A stretch of 64,000 nucleotides of DNA, from NCBI RefSeq assembly GCF_015694735.1, contig NZ_JADQDP010000003.1, positions 1,084,691-1,148,690 of the forward strand. Direction: 5' to 3'. Source of the stretch: Hymenobacter properus (lineage in GTDB: Bacteria > Bacteroidota > Bacteroidia > Cytophagales > Hymenobacteraceae). The position numbers were made by a program, and so were the translations under genes. Below the pieces are notes generated by a model, which saw nothing but the letters and a program-made list of their open reading frames with translations, searched no databases and had not been told where the DNA came from. The first letter of the stretch is position 1, and each line of letters starts with the position of its first letter. This document shows, piece after piece, positions 1 to 9,197 of this stretch.

Positions 1-789
1 TACGTGCGGCTCCGCATCTTTAACAACCCGGCGCAGCCCAAGGGCTACTCGCCCCAGCAGGGCTTTTGCGACCTGGCCCATACCAAAGCAATGGCCAAAC
101 GCGTGAAAGCCGCCGGCATGAAGCTGTTGCTCGATTTTCACTACAGCGACTACTGGGCCGACCCGCAGCAGCAGAACAAGCCGGCCGCGTGGGTTGGCCT
201 GGGGTTCGGTGCCCTCAAAGACTCGGTGCAAGCCTACACCCAGCGGGTGATGCAGCAGCTCAAAAACCAGGGCACAGAGCCGGACATGGTGCAGATAGGC
301 AACGAAATTAACCACGGCATGATTTGGCCCGAAGGCCACGTCAACAACCTCGATAGCCTGTCGCAGCTGCTCTACGCCGGGTTCCGGGGCGTGAAGGCCG
401 TGAGCCCCCGGGCCCTGATAATGGTGCACGTGGCGCTGGGTGGCCAGGCCGAAGAAGCTGAGTTTTTCTACAACGCCCTGCGCCAGCGCAACGTGCCCTA
501 CGACATCATTGGCCTGTCGTACTACCCCAAATGGCACGGCACCCTTGCCGACTTGAAAAGCAACATTGCCGCCCTCGCCAAGAAGTACGACAAGCAGATT
601 ATGGTGGCCGAATACACCCACCTGAAGCGGGAGGTAAACGATATTGCTTTCAGCGTGCCGGGCGGCAAGGGCATCGGCTCCTTCATCTGGGAACCGCTGA
701 ACACCTGGGAGGCAGTATTCGACCGGACTGGCAAAGCCAATGAGCTGCTGGACGTGTATCCCGCCATTGCCGAGAAATACTTGAAATGA
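1..789 (+). CDS. Arabinogalactan endo-beta-1,4-galactanase, GH53 (5' partial)
   Basis: C-terminal part of a glycoside hydrolase family 53 enzyme, which cleaves beta-1,4-galactan side chains of pectin outside the cell. The reading frame is open to the window edge, so the signal peptide and first strands are missing. The general acid/base glutamate is visible in the segment IGNEINHGMIWPEG (around residue 100 of the visible part). The nucleophile is probably the Glu of VAEYTH near residue 200. The LLDFHYSDYWADP block is also typical of GH53. No sorting domain follows, since the protein ends at AEKYLK. The upstream neighbour is not visible. The family call is firm; the exact substrate is inferred from the family. 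Confidence 0.9.
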   Translation, partial: YVRLRIFNNPAQPKGYSPQQGFCDLAHTKAMAKRVKAAGMKLLLDFHYSDYWADPQQQNKPAAWVGLGFGALKDSVQAYTQRVMQQLKNQGTEPDMVQIGNEINHGMIWPEGHVNNLDSLSQLLYAGFRGVKAVSPRALIMVHVALGGQAEEAEFFYNALRQRNVPYDIIGLSYYPKWHGTLADLKSNIAALAKKYDKQIMVAEYTHLKREVNDIAFSVPGGKGIGSFIWEPLNTWEAVFDRTGKANELLDVYPAIAEKYLK

Positions 790-935
790 AGCAATTAGGG
801 CTAGCGCCCGCGTAGGGCGTGAGTACGCCGGGACCGAGGCGGCGGGGTTACCGTGGCGCTTTTACATCAGGGGCAGTGCGTGGATAAGCCCGGCGAAATA
901 AGTTGTGCTGGTTGACTACAAATGAATTATTCTGG

Positions 936-1616
936 CTAGCGTTGCTCGTACTGACGAAACAAAGCCACTGCAGAATCTGCAGGCATAGCAGCCAATAGCG
1001 CAGCAAAACGTTGCGGTTGTAATTGCCGCATTGATAGAAAGCAATAATAACGAAGGTCTGGGTTTTGGTCAGGGGCTTGTGCGATAGACTGCAGTACCGG
1101 AAAAGCAGATTGTACTCCTGCTTGGCCTAATGCAAACACTAACTTCATGCGTACGCGGAATGGCTCGGCTGGATTCTGCACATCTCTCAGCGCCAAGGGC
1201 ACCAACTTCGGATTGGAAAATGGGTCATACTTAAGCTTTTCAGTAATTTGATATTTCCAAATTGTGTAATAATCAACTGCTGATTGATAACGAAACGCGC
1301 GTTCGACTAACCAATACCCTACACCTATTAATAGAATCCATAACACCAATGTCCGTCGATTCGGCGAGCGGCTCTTCAGCAAGAGTAAGCCAGTACTGAT
1401 TACGAGGAACAGCAGCAGGTGGAAGTTCCGAACAATATGTAAGGCCGGCACAAAAAGGGGAACCGTATTTGAGTTACCCAACAGGTAGGTGCCGGGTGAG
1501 TATTCATACCAAAGCGTAATTCCAAGCAAAAGCCATGTTGCTAGCAGGCTGCCATAGGTGCGGAGAAAAGAAGAAAAAGCTGGGCTCACTGTTAAAAGGT
1601 CGTCATGCTTATGCAT
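936..1616 (-). CDS. Hypothetical membrane protein with HEAT-like C-terminus
   Basis: About 226 residues. Three hydrophobic helices are visible at roughly residues 24-44, 58-80 and 88-106. A soluble C-terminal domain follows whose helices (VRMKLVFALGQAGVQSAFPVL and what follows) resemble HEAT/PBS-type repeats. I chose the ATG at 1616; a TTG one codon upstream is also open. The gene is visibly more AT-rich than its neighbours, which could mean recent acquisition. It stands alone, with a GNAT gene upstream on the same strand. I recognise no family and assign no function. Confidence 0.7.
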   Translation of the reverse strand: MHKHDDLLTVSPAFSSFLRTYGSLLATWLLLGITLWYEYSPGTYLLGNSNTVPLFVPALHIVRNFHLLLFLVISTGLLLLKSRSPNRRTLVLWILLIGVGYWLVERAFRYQSAVDYYTIWKYQITEKLKYDPFSNPKLVPLALRDVQNPAEPFRVRMKLVFALGQAGVQSAFPVLQSIAQAPDQNPDLRYYCFLSMRQLQPQRFAALLAAMPADSAVALFRQYEQR

Positions 1617-1687
1617 CAAAATCAGTCATCCTTCTTATCGGATAAAGCTGAAATGCGATGCTAAGTAAGCTTTGATTAAAATTGATT

Positions 1688-2140
1688 TCACCCATACGGC
1701 TTGTCTTTCTTCATCTCCAGCCAGCGCTCCGGCCGGTCCAGCGGCTCGTAGCCAAAGCGCTGGTAGAGCGTGTGCGCGTCGAAGGTGGCGAGCAGGTGCC
1801 GGCGCAGGTTTTGCAGGTCGGGGTGGGCCAGCATTTGCTTCACCAGCCACTTCGAGAGGCCGTGGCCACGGTGCGCGGGCAGCACAAACACGTCGCAGAG
1901 CCAGGCAAAAGTGGCCTTGTCCGTCACTACGCGGCAAAAGCCGGCCTGGGCGCCGTCGGGAGCGTAGAGACCGAAGTTTAGCGAGTTGGCAATAGCCCGC
2001 TCCACGGTGGCGCGCGGAATGTTCTTGGCCCAGTACGACTCCTCACTCAACCATTGATGGATGGCCGTGATGTCGAGCCGGGCCGGGTCGGTGCTGAGGG
2101 TGTAGCCGCTGGGATGGGTTTCGGTGAGGACGTCGGACAT
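1688..2140 (-). CDS. GNAT family N-acetyltransferase
   Basis: 150 residues, the normal length for a small single-domain GNAT enzyme that moves an acetyl group from acetyl-CoA to an amine. The acetyl-CoA binding motif A is seen as VFVLPAHRGHGLSKWLVKQM (residues about 89-108), the R/Q-x-x-G-x-G/A pyrophosphate loop. The C-terminal motif has the usual LYQRFGYEPL. The start ATG at 2140 is the first in frame and sits directly before the conserved N-terminal strand. The substrate cannot be told from sequence. Confidence 0.88.
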   Translation of the reverse strand: MSDVLTETHPSGYTLSTDPARLDITAIHQWLSEESYWAKNIPRATVERAIANSLNFGLYAPDGAQAGFCRVVTDKATFAWLCDVFVLPAHRGHGLSKWLVKQMLAHPDLQNLRRHLLATFDAHTLYQRFGYEPLDRPERWLEMKKDKPYG

Positions 2141-2267
2141 GAGTAGGAGGGGGGCTGATGCAGCCGCAAGCTACAAAAGCAGTAGGAGCGGCATCCGGCA
2201 AGGCGCGGGTTGCGTTAGGCTATCTATCATTCTTGTTCCGTCACTTCTTTGCCATTAGCCTATCGCC

Positions 2268-3665
2268 ATGAACTACTTACGCTCGGCCACGCTGGCCTTT
2301 TGGACGGCTGCGCTGCCGTTGGCCGCATGCGGACAAGCGCCGGCCCTCACCACGTTTCCGGTGGGCACCGCCACCGTCACCGTCTCAGCCCTGGCCACCA
2401 ACCTAAACACCGTGTGGGAGTTGGTGTGGGGCCCCGATAACTATATCTGGATGACCGAGCGCTACGGCCGCATCAGCCGCGTCGACCCGGCCACCGGCCA
2501 GGTACAAGCCCTGCTCACGCTGCCCGACGTGACGCCTACCGGCGAAAGCGGCCTGCTTGGGCTGGCCCTGCACCCGCAGTTTGCCACCTCGCCCTACGTG
2601 TATGTGGTGTATAACTACACGGCCAGCGGCGCCCTCAAGGAAAAGCTGGTGCGCTACACCTACTCGGCCGCGGCGGGCACGCTCACGGCGCCGCTGGTGC
2701 TGCTGGGCAACATCGACGCCACTACCTCGCACAGCGGCTCGCGCCTGCTGGTGCTGGCCGATGGCACCTTGCTGATGAGCACCGGCGACGCCCAGCAGCA
2801 GCCGCAGGCCCAGAACACGGCCTCGCTCAACGGCAAAATCCTGCGCCTGAACCTCGACGGCAGCATCCCGGCCAACAACCCGATTGCAGGCAGCCCGGTC
2901 TACACCTTCGGCCACCGCAACCCGCAGGGCCTGGTGCAACTGCCCGACGGCAGCCTCTACAGCTCGGAGCACGGCCCTAACAACGACGACGAAATCAATA
3001 AGATTGAAGCCGGCCGCAACTACGGCTGGCCCAACGTGGAAGGCTACTGCAACTTACCTGCCGAGGCCACCTTCTGCGCCGCCAACAACGTGCGCGAGCC
3101 CCTCACCACCTGGACGCCCACCATTGCGCCCGCCGGCCTGGCCTACTACAACCACCCCGCCATTCCGGCCTGGCGCGGCGGCCTGCTGCTGGCCGTGCTC
3201 AAAAATGCTACCCTGCTGCACTTGCCCTTGGCTGCCGGCGGCCAGGCGGTGGGCGCCTCCACCGGCTACCTCAGCACCTTCGGCCGCCTGCGGGCCATCT
3301 GCGTGTCGCCGCAGGGCAAAGTGTACATCGGGACCAGCAACCGCGACGGCCGCGGGGCTCCCGCCACCACCGATGACCGGATTCTGGTACTCGAAAACCG
3401 CGCCTATGCGCCTTCGGCCACCCGCTCCGCGGCCGCACCTTCATTCGATATTTTCCCCAACCCCGCACGCCGCCAAGCCACCGTGCAACTGTCTGCTCTG
3501 ACCACGCGCCTCGCCGTTTGCGACCTGACCGGCCGCACCCTGCGCGAGCTGCGGCCTACTGGCCTTGCGGCTCAGCTGGATTTAAACGGCATGCGGGCCG
3601 GCACCTATTTGGTGCAGGTGGAAGGCAGCGCCGGGCGCGTCACCCGCAAGCTGGTGATTGAATGA
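2268..3665 (+). CDS. Secreted PQQ-dependent sugar dehydrogenase with T9SS sorting domain
   Basis: 465 residues. A signal peptide (residues 1-22, ending near AACGQA) precedes a six-bladed beta-propeller of the soluble glucose/aldose sugar dehydrogenase type (GSDH family), which oxidises aldoses with PQQ. Typical blocks are present: the HSGSRLLVLADGTL histidine segment, GHRNPQGL, and SEHGPNNDDEIN, which carries the metal/PQQ ligands. The last ~75 residues (FDIFPNPA to RKLVIE) form a T9SS type A sorting domain, so the enzyme is exported across the outer membrane and probably anchored on the surface. The gene is monocistronic and ends at a strong bidirectional terminator. PQQ dependence is inferred from the family. 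Confidence 0.9.
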   Translation: MNYLRSATLAFWTAALPLAACGQAPALTTFPVGTATVTVSALATNLNTVWELVWGPDNYIWMTERYGRISRVDPATGQVQALLTLPDVTPTGESGLLGLALHPQFATSPYVYVVYNYTASGALKEKLVRYTYSAAAGTLTAPLVLLGNIDATTSHSGSRLLVLADGTLLMSTGDAQQQPQAQNTASLNGKILRLNLDGSIPANNPIAGSPVYTFGHRNPQGLVQLPDGSLYSSEHGPNNDDEINKIEAGRNYGWPNVEGYCNLPAEATFCAANNVREPLTTWTPTIAPAGLAYYNHPAIPAWRGGLLLAVLKNATLLHLPLAAGGQAVGASTGYLSTFGRLRAICVSPQGKVYIGTSNRDGRGAPATTDDRILVLENRAYAPSATRSAAAPSFDIFPNPARRQATVQLSALTTRLAVCDLTGRTLRELRPTGLAAQLDLNGMRAGTYLVQVEGSAGRVTRKLVIE

Positions 3666-3692
3666 CCCTGCCTGTTGCTCACCAACGCGCAC

Positions 3693-3727
3693 AAAAAAAG
3701 AGCCGGCAAGCTGCCGGCTCTTTTTTT
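3693..3727. terminator. Bidirectional rho-independent terminator
   Basis: A perfect inverted repeat with an A7 tract on the left and a T7 tract on the right. The GC stem is GAGCCGGCA/TGCCGGCTC with a 3-nt loop. It lies between two convergent genes (sugar dehydrogenase and the CUB/IPT protein) and can serve both. Confidence 0.95.
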
Positions 3728-3748
3728 GTCTGGTAACGAAGTGGAAGG

Positions 3749-6700
3749 CTATTCCAGCACCACTTTGCGGGTGAGCACCTGCTCGCCCACCGTCACGCGC
3801 AGCGTGTAAACGCCAGTTGCGAGGCGACGAGTCGACAGCGTCTGCTCGGCGGCAGTGCTCAGGGCCTGGGTCAGTACCGTCTGGCCGAGGGCGTTGAGCA
3901 GGGTGGCTTGGCCGGCGTGGGCCAGGCCGCTCAGGCGCAGGGTGAGCTGGCCGGTGTTGCTCGGGTTGGGGTACACCACCAGCGCCTCCGTCTCAGCTTG
4001 GGCACGGGCAGCCAGGGGCGAGCCCAGGATGGTGAAAGTGCCGGTGGCATCGGAGCTGCCGTAGCCGCTCACAGCAATGTAGTAGCGGGTGCCCACCACA
4101 AGGCCCGTCAGGTTCACGGGGCCCACGTTCTGGTTGTTGCCGGGCGCGGCCTGGCAGAACACCTGCGCGAACGGACCCGTCGTGCAGTTAGCTGCCGTGT
4201 ACACGCGCACCGACCCGGCGGCCGTGCCGGTCAGGGTCAGCGTACGGGTGGTGGCAGTGGCCACGAAGGTGAACCACACGTCCTTGGGCGCAGCGGCCGG
4301 CGAGCAAGCGGGCAGGTTGATGCCGTTCTGGAGGCTAGTGGTGGCGTTCACGTTCGAAGACGTGATGCTCGTGTTGCCCAGGGTGAGGGCGCCGCAGGGC
4401 TCGTCGTTGGGCAGCTGCGTGGTGAAGGTGGCGGTGGTGGTCGTGTTGGGCGAGGTGCCTACGGTGCACACCGGCTGCACGCTAACCGTGTAGGGGGTCG
4501 ACGAAATCAGGTTGTTCAGCGTGATGGGCGAGGCCGAGGCCGTAACCGTCTGAGCCGTGCCGCCGGTGGGCGTGTAAGTCACAACATAGCTGTTGTTGCC
4601 CACGCCGGGCGTGAAGTTCAGCGTAGCCGAAGTAGCCGTCACGTTGGTCACCGTCAGGTTGGTTACCGCCGTGCAGGTGGGCGGGGCCAGGCACGAAATG
4701 GCAGCCTCGAAGCCGCTTTGCACCACCGAGCCGTCGGTGTGGAACACTAGCGTGAGCTGGCCCGTGGTATTGCTGGCCGAGGCCTGCACCGTGCCAGGGC
4801 TGTTGGTGCCCTTGTACTCGCCGATGAGCGTGGCCGAAGCCGTGGGGCCGTCGTAGATGCGCAGGTAGTCGCAGCAGCTTTCCGTCGAGAACGACGAGAA
4901 GGTGAGCACCACTTTCGAGCCGTTGGCGGGCGTGAGCACGCTGGTCAGGTCTTCGCTGTTGGAGTAGTTGCCCGTCGGTCCACCCGAGTCAAAGATGCTG
5001 CCCGAGCAGGCGGTCACGTTGGTGCCGATGAGGTAGGCCTGGTTGCCGGTGGCGTAGTTGCCGGTCGAGCAGCCGTTGCCGGCCGGGGTGGTCACGCAAA
5101 TGGGGCCCGAGAAAGCATTGGGCGGCACCGAAAGGGTAATCTGAGTGGCGGAGTTGACGGTGAACGTCGTCACCGGGGTGCCGCCGAGGGTTACGGCCGT
5201 AGCACCGGCAAAGCCCGTGCCCGTCAGCACCACGCTAGTGCCGGCCGGGCCGCTGGTGGGCGTGAAGCTCGTCACCGTCGGTGCAGGCACCGTGAAGTTG
5301 GTGCTGCTGGCCACCGTCACGCCGTTGGTCACGCGGATGGGGCCCGTAGCAGCGCCGGTGGGCACCACAGCCGTAATCTGGGTAGCCGAGATGACGTTGA
5401 ACGTCGTGGCCGGCACGTTGTTAAAGCTCACGCCCGTGGCGCCGGTGAAGCCCGTGCCCGTGATGGTCACGCTTGTGCCTACCGCCCCACTCGTGGGCGT
5501 GAAGCTGGTAATGGTGGGCAAAATGGTGAAACAAGACACCGTGGCTTCAAAGCCGCTCGCTACCACCGAGCCGTCGGAGTGGAACACCAGTGTGAGCTGG
5601 CCCGTGGCGTTGGTGGCAAATACGCTGCCGGGGCCAGTGGTGCCTTTATACTCGCCGATGAGCGGAGCCGAGGCCGTGGGCCCGTCGTAGATGCGCAGGT
5701 AGTCGCAGCAGCTTTCGGTGGCAAACGACGTGAAGTTGAGCGCTACCCGAGAGCCAGCCGTACCGGGGGTGAGCACAGTGGTCAGGTCTTCGCTGTTGGC
5801 GTAGTTGCCCGTGGGGCCACCCGAGTCGTAGATGGTGCCCGTGCACGTCGTTTGGTTGGTGCCGATGAGGTAACCTTGGGTGCCGGTGTTGTAGCTGCCG
5901 GTCGAGCAGTTCGTGCCGCCGGGCGTAGTGACGCAAATGGGACCGGAGAAGGCACCGGCAGGAACCGTGAGGGTAAGCTGCGTGGCCGAGTTAACGGTAA
6001 AAGTCGGCACAGCCGTGCCGCCAAGGGTAACGGCCGTAGCCCCGGTGAAGCCGGTGCCCGTTACCACCACGCTGGTGCCAGCGGGGCCGCTGGTGGGCGT
6101 GAAGCTGGTGATGGTGGGCGCCTGCAGCGTGAAGTTGGTGGAGCTGGAAGCCGTTAGCGAATTGACCGTCACGCGGATGGGCCCCGTGGTGGAGCCGGCG
6201 GGTACCACGGCCGTAATCTGGGTGGCTGAGTTTACCACGAAGGAAGTGGCGGCAATGTTGTTGAAGCTGACGGCCGAAGCGCCCGTGAAGCCCGTGCCCG
6301 TGATGACCACGCTCGTGCCCACGGCCCCGTTAGCGGGCGTGAAGCTGGTGATGCTGGGCACGTTCGTCAGGCACGAAATGGCGGCCTCGAAGCCGCTTTG
6401 CACCACCGAGCCATCGGAGTGGAACACCAGCGTGAGCTGGCCGGTGCTGTTGCTGGCGTACACCGTGCCGGGGCTGGTGGCGCCTTTATACTCGCCAATG
6501 AGCGGAGCCGAAGCCGTGGGGCCGTCGTAGATGCGCAGGTAGTCGCAGCAGTTCTCGGTGGCAAACGATGCAAAGGTGAGCGACACCTTCGAGCCGGCCG
6601 TGCCCGGCGTGAGCACGCTGGTCAGGTCTTCGTTATTGGAGTAATTGCCGCTGGCGCCGCCCGAGTCGTAGATGGTGCCGGCGCAGGCGGTTTGGTTGGT

Positions 6701-6826
6701 ACCGATGAGGTAGGTCTGTGCCCACGCTTTTGGCGCCATCAGAAGCAGCACCAATAACAGAGAAAGCTGCCACCGGCGCGAAGCCGATGTGACAAATGGG
6801 GGATTGTTTGGTACGAGGTGTTGCAT
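3749..6826 (-). CDS. Large modular T9SS surface protein (CUB-like, IPT/TIG, Fn3)
   Basis: 1025 residues. The ATG at 6826 gives a clean signal peptide ending at APKAWAQ; the longer open frame upstream gives none. Domains in order: a CUB-like domain with conserved CCDYLRIYDG, two IPT/TIG Ig-like domains (ITSFTP..GAVGTSVVITGTGF type), a second CUB, two more IPT domains, a third CUB, an Fn3-like domain, a PPC-like beta-sandwich (DEPCGALTLG onward), and a C-terminal T9SS type A sorting domain (VVYPNPSNTGQLTL to RKVVLE). The repeats are very alike at DNA level, so the CUB-IPT-IPT unit was duplicated within the gene. Probably a surface adhesin or glycan-binding protein; the ligand is unknown. Confidence 0.85.
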   Translation of the reverse strand: MQHLVPNNPPFVTSASRRWQLSLLLVLLLMAPKAWAQTYLIGTNQTACAGTIYDSGGASGNYSNNEDLTSVLTPGTAGSKVSLTFASFATENCCDYLRIYDGPTASAPLIGEYKGATSPGTVYASNSTGQLTLVFHSDGSVVQSGFEAAISCLTNVPSITSFTPANGAVGTSVVITGTGFTGASAVSFNNIAATSFVVNSATQITAVVPAGSTTGPIRVTVNSLTASSSTNFTLQAPTITSFTPTSGPAGTSVVVTGTGFTGATAVTLGGTAVPTFTVNSATQLTLTVPAGAFSGPICVTTPGGTNCSTGSYNTGTQGYLIGTNQTTCTGTIYDSGGPTGNYANSEDLTTVLTPGTAGSRVALNFTSFATESCCDYLRIYDGPTASAPLIGEYKGTTGPGSVFATNATGQLTLVFHSDGSVVASGFEATVSCFTILPTITSFTPTSGAVGTSVTITGTGFTGATGVSFNNVPATTFNVISATQITAVVPTGAATGPIRVTNGVTVASSTNFTVPAPTVTSFTPTSGPAGTSVVLTGTGFAGATAVTLGGTPVTTFTVNSATQITLSVPPNAFSGPICVTTPAGNGCSTGNYATGNQAYLIGTNVTACSGSIFDSGGPTGNYSNSEDLTSVLTPANGSKVVLTFSSFSTESCCDYLRIYDGPTASATLIGEYKGTNSPGTVQASASNTTGQLTLVFHTDGSVVQSGFEAAISCLAPPTCTAVTNLTVTNVTATSATLNFTPGVGNNSYVVTYTPTGGTAQTVTASASPITLNNLISSTPYTVSVQPVCTVGTSPNTTTTATFTTQLPNDEPCGALTLGNTSITSSNVNATTSLQNGINLPACSPAAAPKDVWFTFVATATTRTLTLTGTAAGSVRVYTAANCTTGPFAQVFCQAAPGNNQNVGPVNLTGLVVGTRYYIAVSGYGSSDATGTFTILGSPLAARAQAETEALVVYPNPSNTGQLTLRLSGLAHAGQATLLNALGQTVLTQALSTAAEQTLSTRRLATGVYTLRVTVGEQVLTRKVVLE

Positions 6827-7008
6827 GTTATGAAAGAATAAGGGCGAAGAATGAAAGAAGTGTTTAGCGACCTGCGCATTGAAAGCCGCTGGGGCATGCA
6901 AAAAGCTTATCCACTAATAGCGTCGGTTGGTAGCGCAGTGCCTCGCAAACAACCAAGAGGACTAAGCATAAAAAGGCGGTGTGGCCCTTTTAACCAGCCC
7001 GACGCATT

Positions 7009-7066
7009 GCCATTAAGAGGCTGGAAAAAGCTGACAGTCGCCAGCTTTTTCCAACCTCTTAATGGC
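7009..7066 (-). terminator. Long hairpin terminator after the PPC-repeat surface protein
   Basis: Two nested inverted repeats: GCCATTAAGAGG with its complement at 7055-7066, and GGAAAAAGCTG with CAGCTTTTTCC. It starts about 10 bases past the stop codon of the minus-strand gene at 7077, so it most likely ends that transcript. The A/T tracts lie inside the stem. Confidence 0.75.
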
Positions 7067-7076
7067 ATTCGCCTCT

Positions 7077-9197
7077 TTATTCGAGGACTACCTTGCGGGT
7101 GAGCACCTGCTCGCCGCTGGTAACGCGCAGGGTGTACACGCCGGCGGCCAGGCCGCGGGTGGCCAGCGTCTGCTCGGCGGCGGTGCTCAGGGCCTGAGCG
7201 CGCACGGTTTGGCCGAGGGCGTTGAGCAGGGTAGCTTGGCCGGCGTGGGCCAGGCCGCTCAGGCGCAGGGTGAGCTGGCCGGTGTTGCTCGGGTTGGGAT
7301 ACACCACCAGTGCCTCCGTGTCAGCTTGGGCACGGGCGCCCAGCGGACGGCCCGAAGCGCACAGAACGAACGAGCTGGAGCTGGGCGCGGGCTGCGTAGC
7401 CGTCGAAGGATATACCCGTACGTAGTACGTGTTGCCGTTCGTTAGGCCGGTAATCGTGCTGGCAGTGGTGCCCTGCGCGGCCGTGGCCGCGCAGAAGATG
7501 CTGGTAGAAGTGGCACAGGCACCCGAGCGCACGTTCATAATGCCGTCAAACGACGGAGCGAAGGTTATAATCTGCGAAGAACCCGTGGCCACGAACGAAT
7601 ACCATACGTCGTAGGCGTTGGTGGCCGCGCAGCCCGTGCCCGACGTCGGGGGCAGGCTTTGTGCTGCCGCCAGCACCGTTCCAAGCACCGGCGAGGTGCA
7701 CGTGTTGCCCACGCTCAGGGCGATGGCGCCCGTGCATTCGTCGTTGGCCGGCACCGCCGGGCCCGTGGTCACGCACAGCGTGAAGGTGCTGTTGGCTGCC
7801 GTCGGTGCCGTGCTGCCCGAGGGGTACACCCGTACGTAGTACGTTTGGCCGTTCGTCAATCCCCCAACGTTGCTGGTGGCCGTGGACCCTGCCGAAGCCG
7901 AAGTGCAGAAAATGCTGGTAGCGGAGGTGCAGTTGCCCGCGCGCACGTCCAGCACGCCGGCAAATTGCGGAGTGAAGGTGATGGTTTGCGTCCTGCCGTT
8001 GGCCACAAACGAGTACCATACGTCGTTGGCAGTAGTGGCCGTGCAGTTGGAAGTGGGCGCGGTGCTCTGCGTAGCGCCAAACACGGTGCCGTTGGTAGGC
8101 GTGGTGCACGTGTTGGCCACGGGAAGGGCCACGGCCTGGGCGCAGTTGTCGTTGGTAGCCGGGTTGGGATTAGTAGTGAAGGAGCCCACGCTGGAGAAGC
8201 TACTGTTGCCGGTTGCGCCGCCGCAGTTCTGCACCACGTAGAACTGGTAGGTGGTTTGCGCGGTCAGGCCATTGATGATATAGGGTGAAGAGGGCGTCGT
8301 TACCGTCGTGTAGAAGTTGGTGCTGGTGCTGGCTTGCGCCGGGTTGAAGCCCGCCGGTCCATAATATATTGTGAACGGCCCCGAGGGAGTGTTGGTCGTG
8401 TTGAACTGAATAATGGCCGAGTTGGTAGTAGTGGCCGAGTTCTGAATGCGCGGCGTGGGGCACGCCGTGATGATGGGAGGCGTGAACGAGTATATCTGGC
8501 CGGTGGCCGGAAACGTCGAGATGTTGTCCGTTTCGGTGGTGGAGCTAGCCGCCGGCGAGGTGCTGGAGTTGCTCAACGACAGGTACGAGTTAGGACCCGA
8601 GCCGGCGCCCGACAAGCCTATGGAAGCCGTCACACCCGAAGCAAGGCTAGTCCCTTGGCTGTACACGAAGCGCACCACGTTGGTGCCTTCTACTAGTTGC
8701 ACCTGCATCGAAAAAGACCCGGTCACGCTCAGGCGCGCCCAGTTGCGCCACTCAAACGTGAACACCCGGTTGGGCGCCGTACCGCTGGTGAGGTAGCTGG
8801 CCGTGCCATTGGTACCGGTGAGGTCGTCCCAGAAAGGAGCCACCCGGGGCCGCTCAGAGGCCGTGCCATTTTCCAAATCGTTGGTCAGGCTATTGGCGGT
8901 GGCGTTGGGGTTGAAGGTCAGCCAGCCGTTTGACGACACCTTGCAGGAAGTGTACGTGTTGCCGTCGAACACAAAGGAGAAGGGCAGCGGTATCGTCCCC
9001 GACAACGCATCATCACTCAGAATGGTGGTGACGGGTGTGCCGCCCGTGAGGGGCGTGTAGGTGCCGGTGCTGGGCGTAAAACTATACGTGTCGGCCGTTT
9101 GGGCCCGCAGAGCGCCGCCGTTGAGCAGCAGGGTTGCCAACAGCAGCAGCGCCCAGTTCAGGGGCCCGCGCTGTCGCGCATGTAAAGGTGTGTGCAT
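7077..9197 (-). CDS. T9SS surface protein with Fn3 and PPC-like repeats
   Basis: 706 residues. The start at 9197 gives the signal peptide MHTPLHARQRGPLNWALLLL... ending at ALRAQ; the longer frame to 9284 is rejected. An N-terminal beta-sandwich module (FSFVFDGNTYTSCKVSSNGW, a nidogen/MAM-like fold often seen in Bacteroidota surface proteins) is followed by one Fn3 domain. Two PPC-like cysteine-containing repeats come next, each with NDxC..A and DVWYSFVA motifs. The protein ends in a T9SS type A domain almost identical to that of the neighbouring gene at 3749. Secreted and surface-exposed; the binding target is unknown. Confidence 0.85.
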   Translation of the reverse strand: MHTPLHARQRGPLNWALLLLATLLLNGGALRAQTADTYSFTPSTGTYTPLTGGTPVTTILSDDALSGTIPLPFSFVFDGNTYTSCKVSSNGWLTFNPNATANSLTNDLENGTASERPRVAPFWDDLTGTNGTASYLTSGTAPNRVFTFEWRNWARLSVTGSFSMQVQLVEGTNVVRFVYSQGTSLASGVTASIGLSGAGSGPNSYLSLSNSSTSPAASSTTETDNISTFPATGQIYSFTPPIITACPTPRIQNSATTTNSAIIQFNTTNTPSGPFTIYYGPAGFNPAQASTSTNFYTTVTTPSSPYIINGLTAQTTYQFYVVQNCGGATGNSSFSSVGSFTTNPNPATNDNCAQAVALPVANTCTTPTNGTVFGATQSTAPTSNCTATTANDVWYSFVANGRTQTITFTPQFAGVLDVRAGNCTSATSIFCTSASAGSTATSNVGGLTNGQTYYVRVYPSGSTAPTAANSTFTLCVTTGPAVPANDECTGAIALSVGNTCTSPVLGTVLAAAQSLPPTSGTGCAATNAYDVWYSFVATGSSQIITFAPSFDGIMNVRSGACATSTSIFCAATAAQGTTASTITGLTNGNTYYVRVYPSTATQPAPSSSSFVLCASGRPLGARAQADTEALVVYPNPSNTGQLTLRLSGLAHAGQATLLNALGQTVRAQALSTAAEQTLATRGLAAGVYTLRVTSGEQVLTRKVVLE

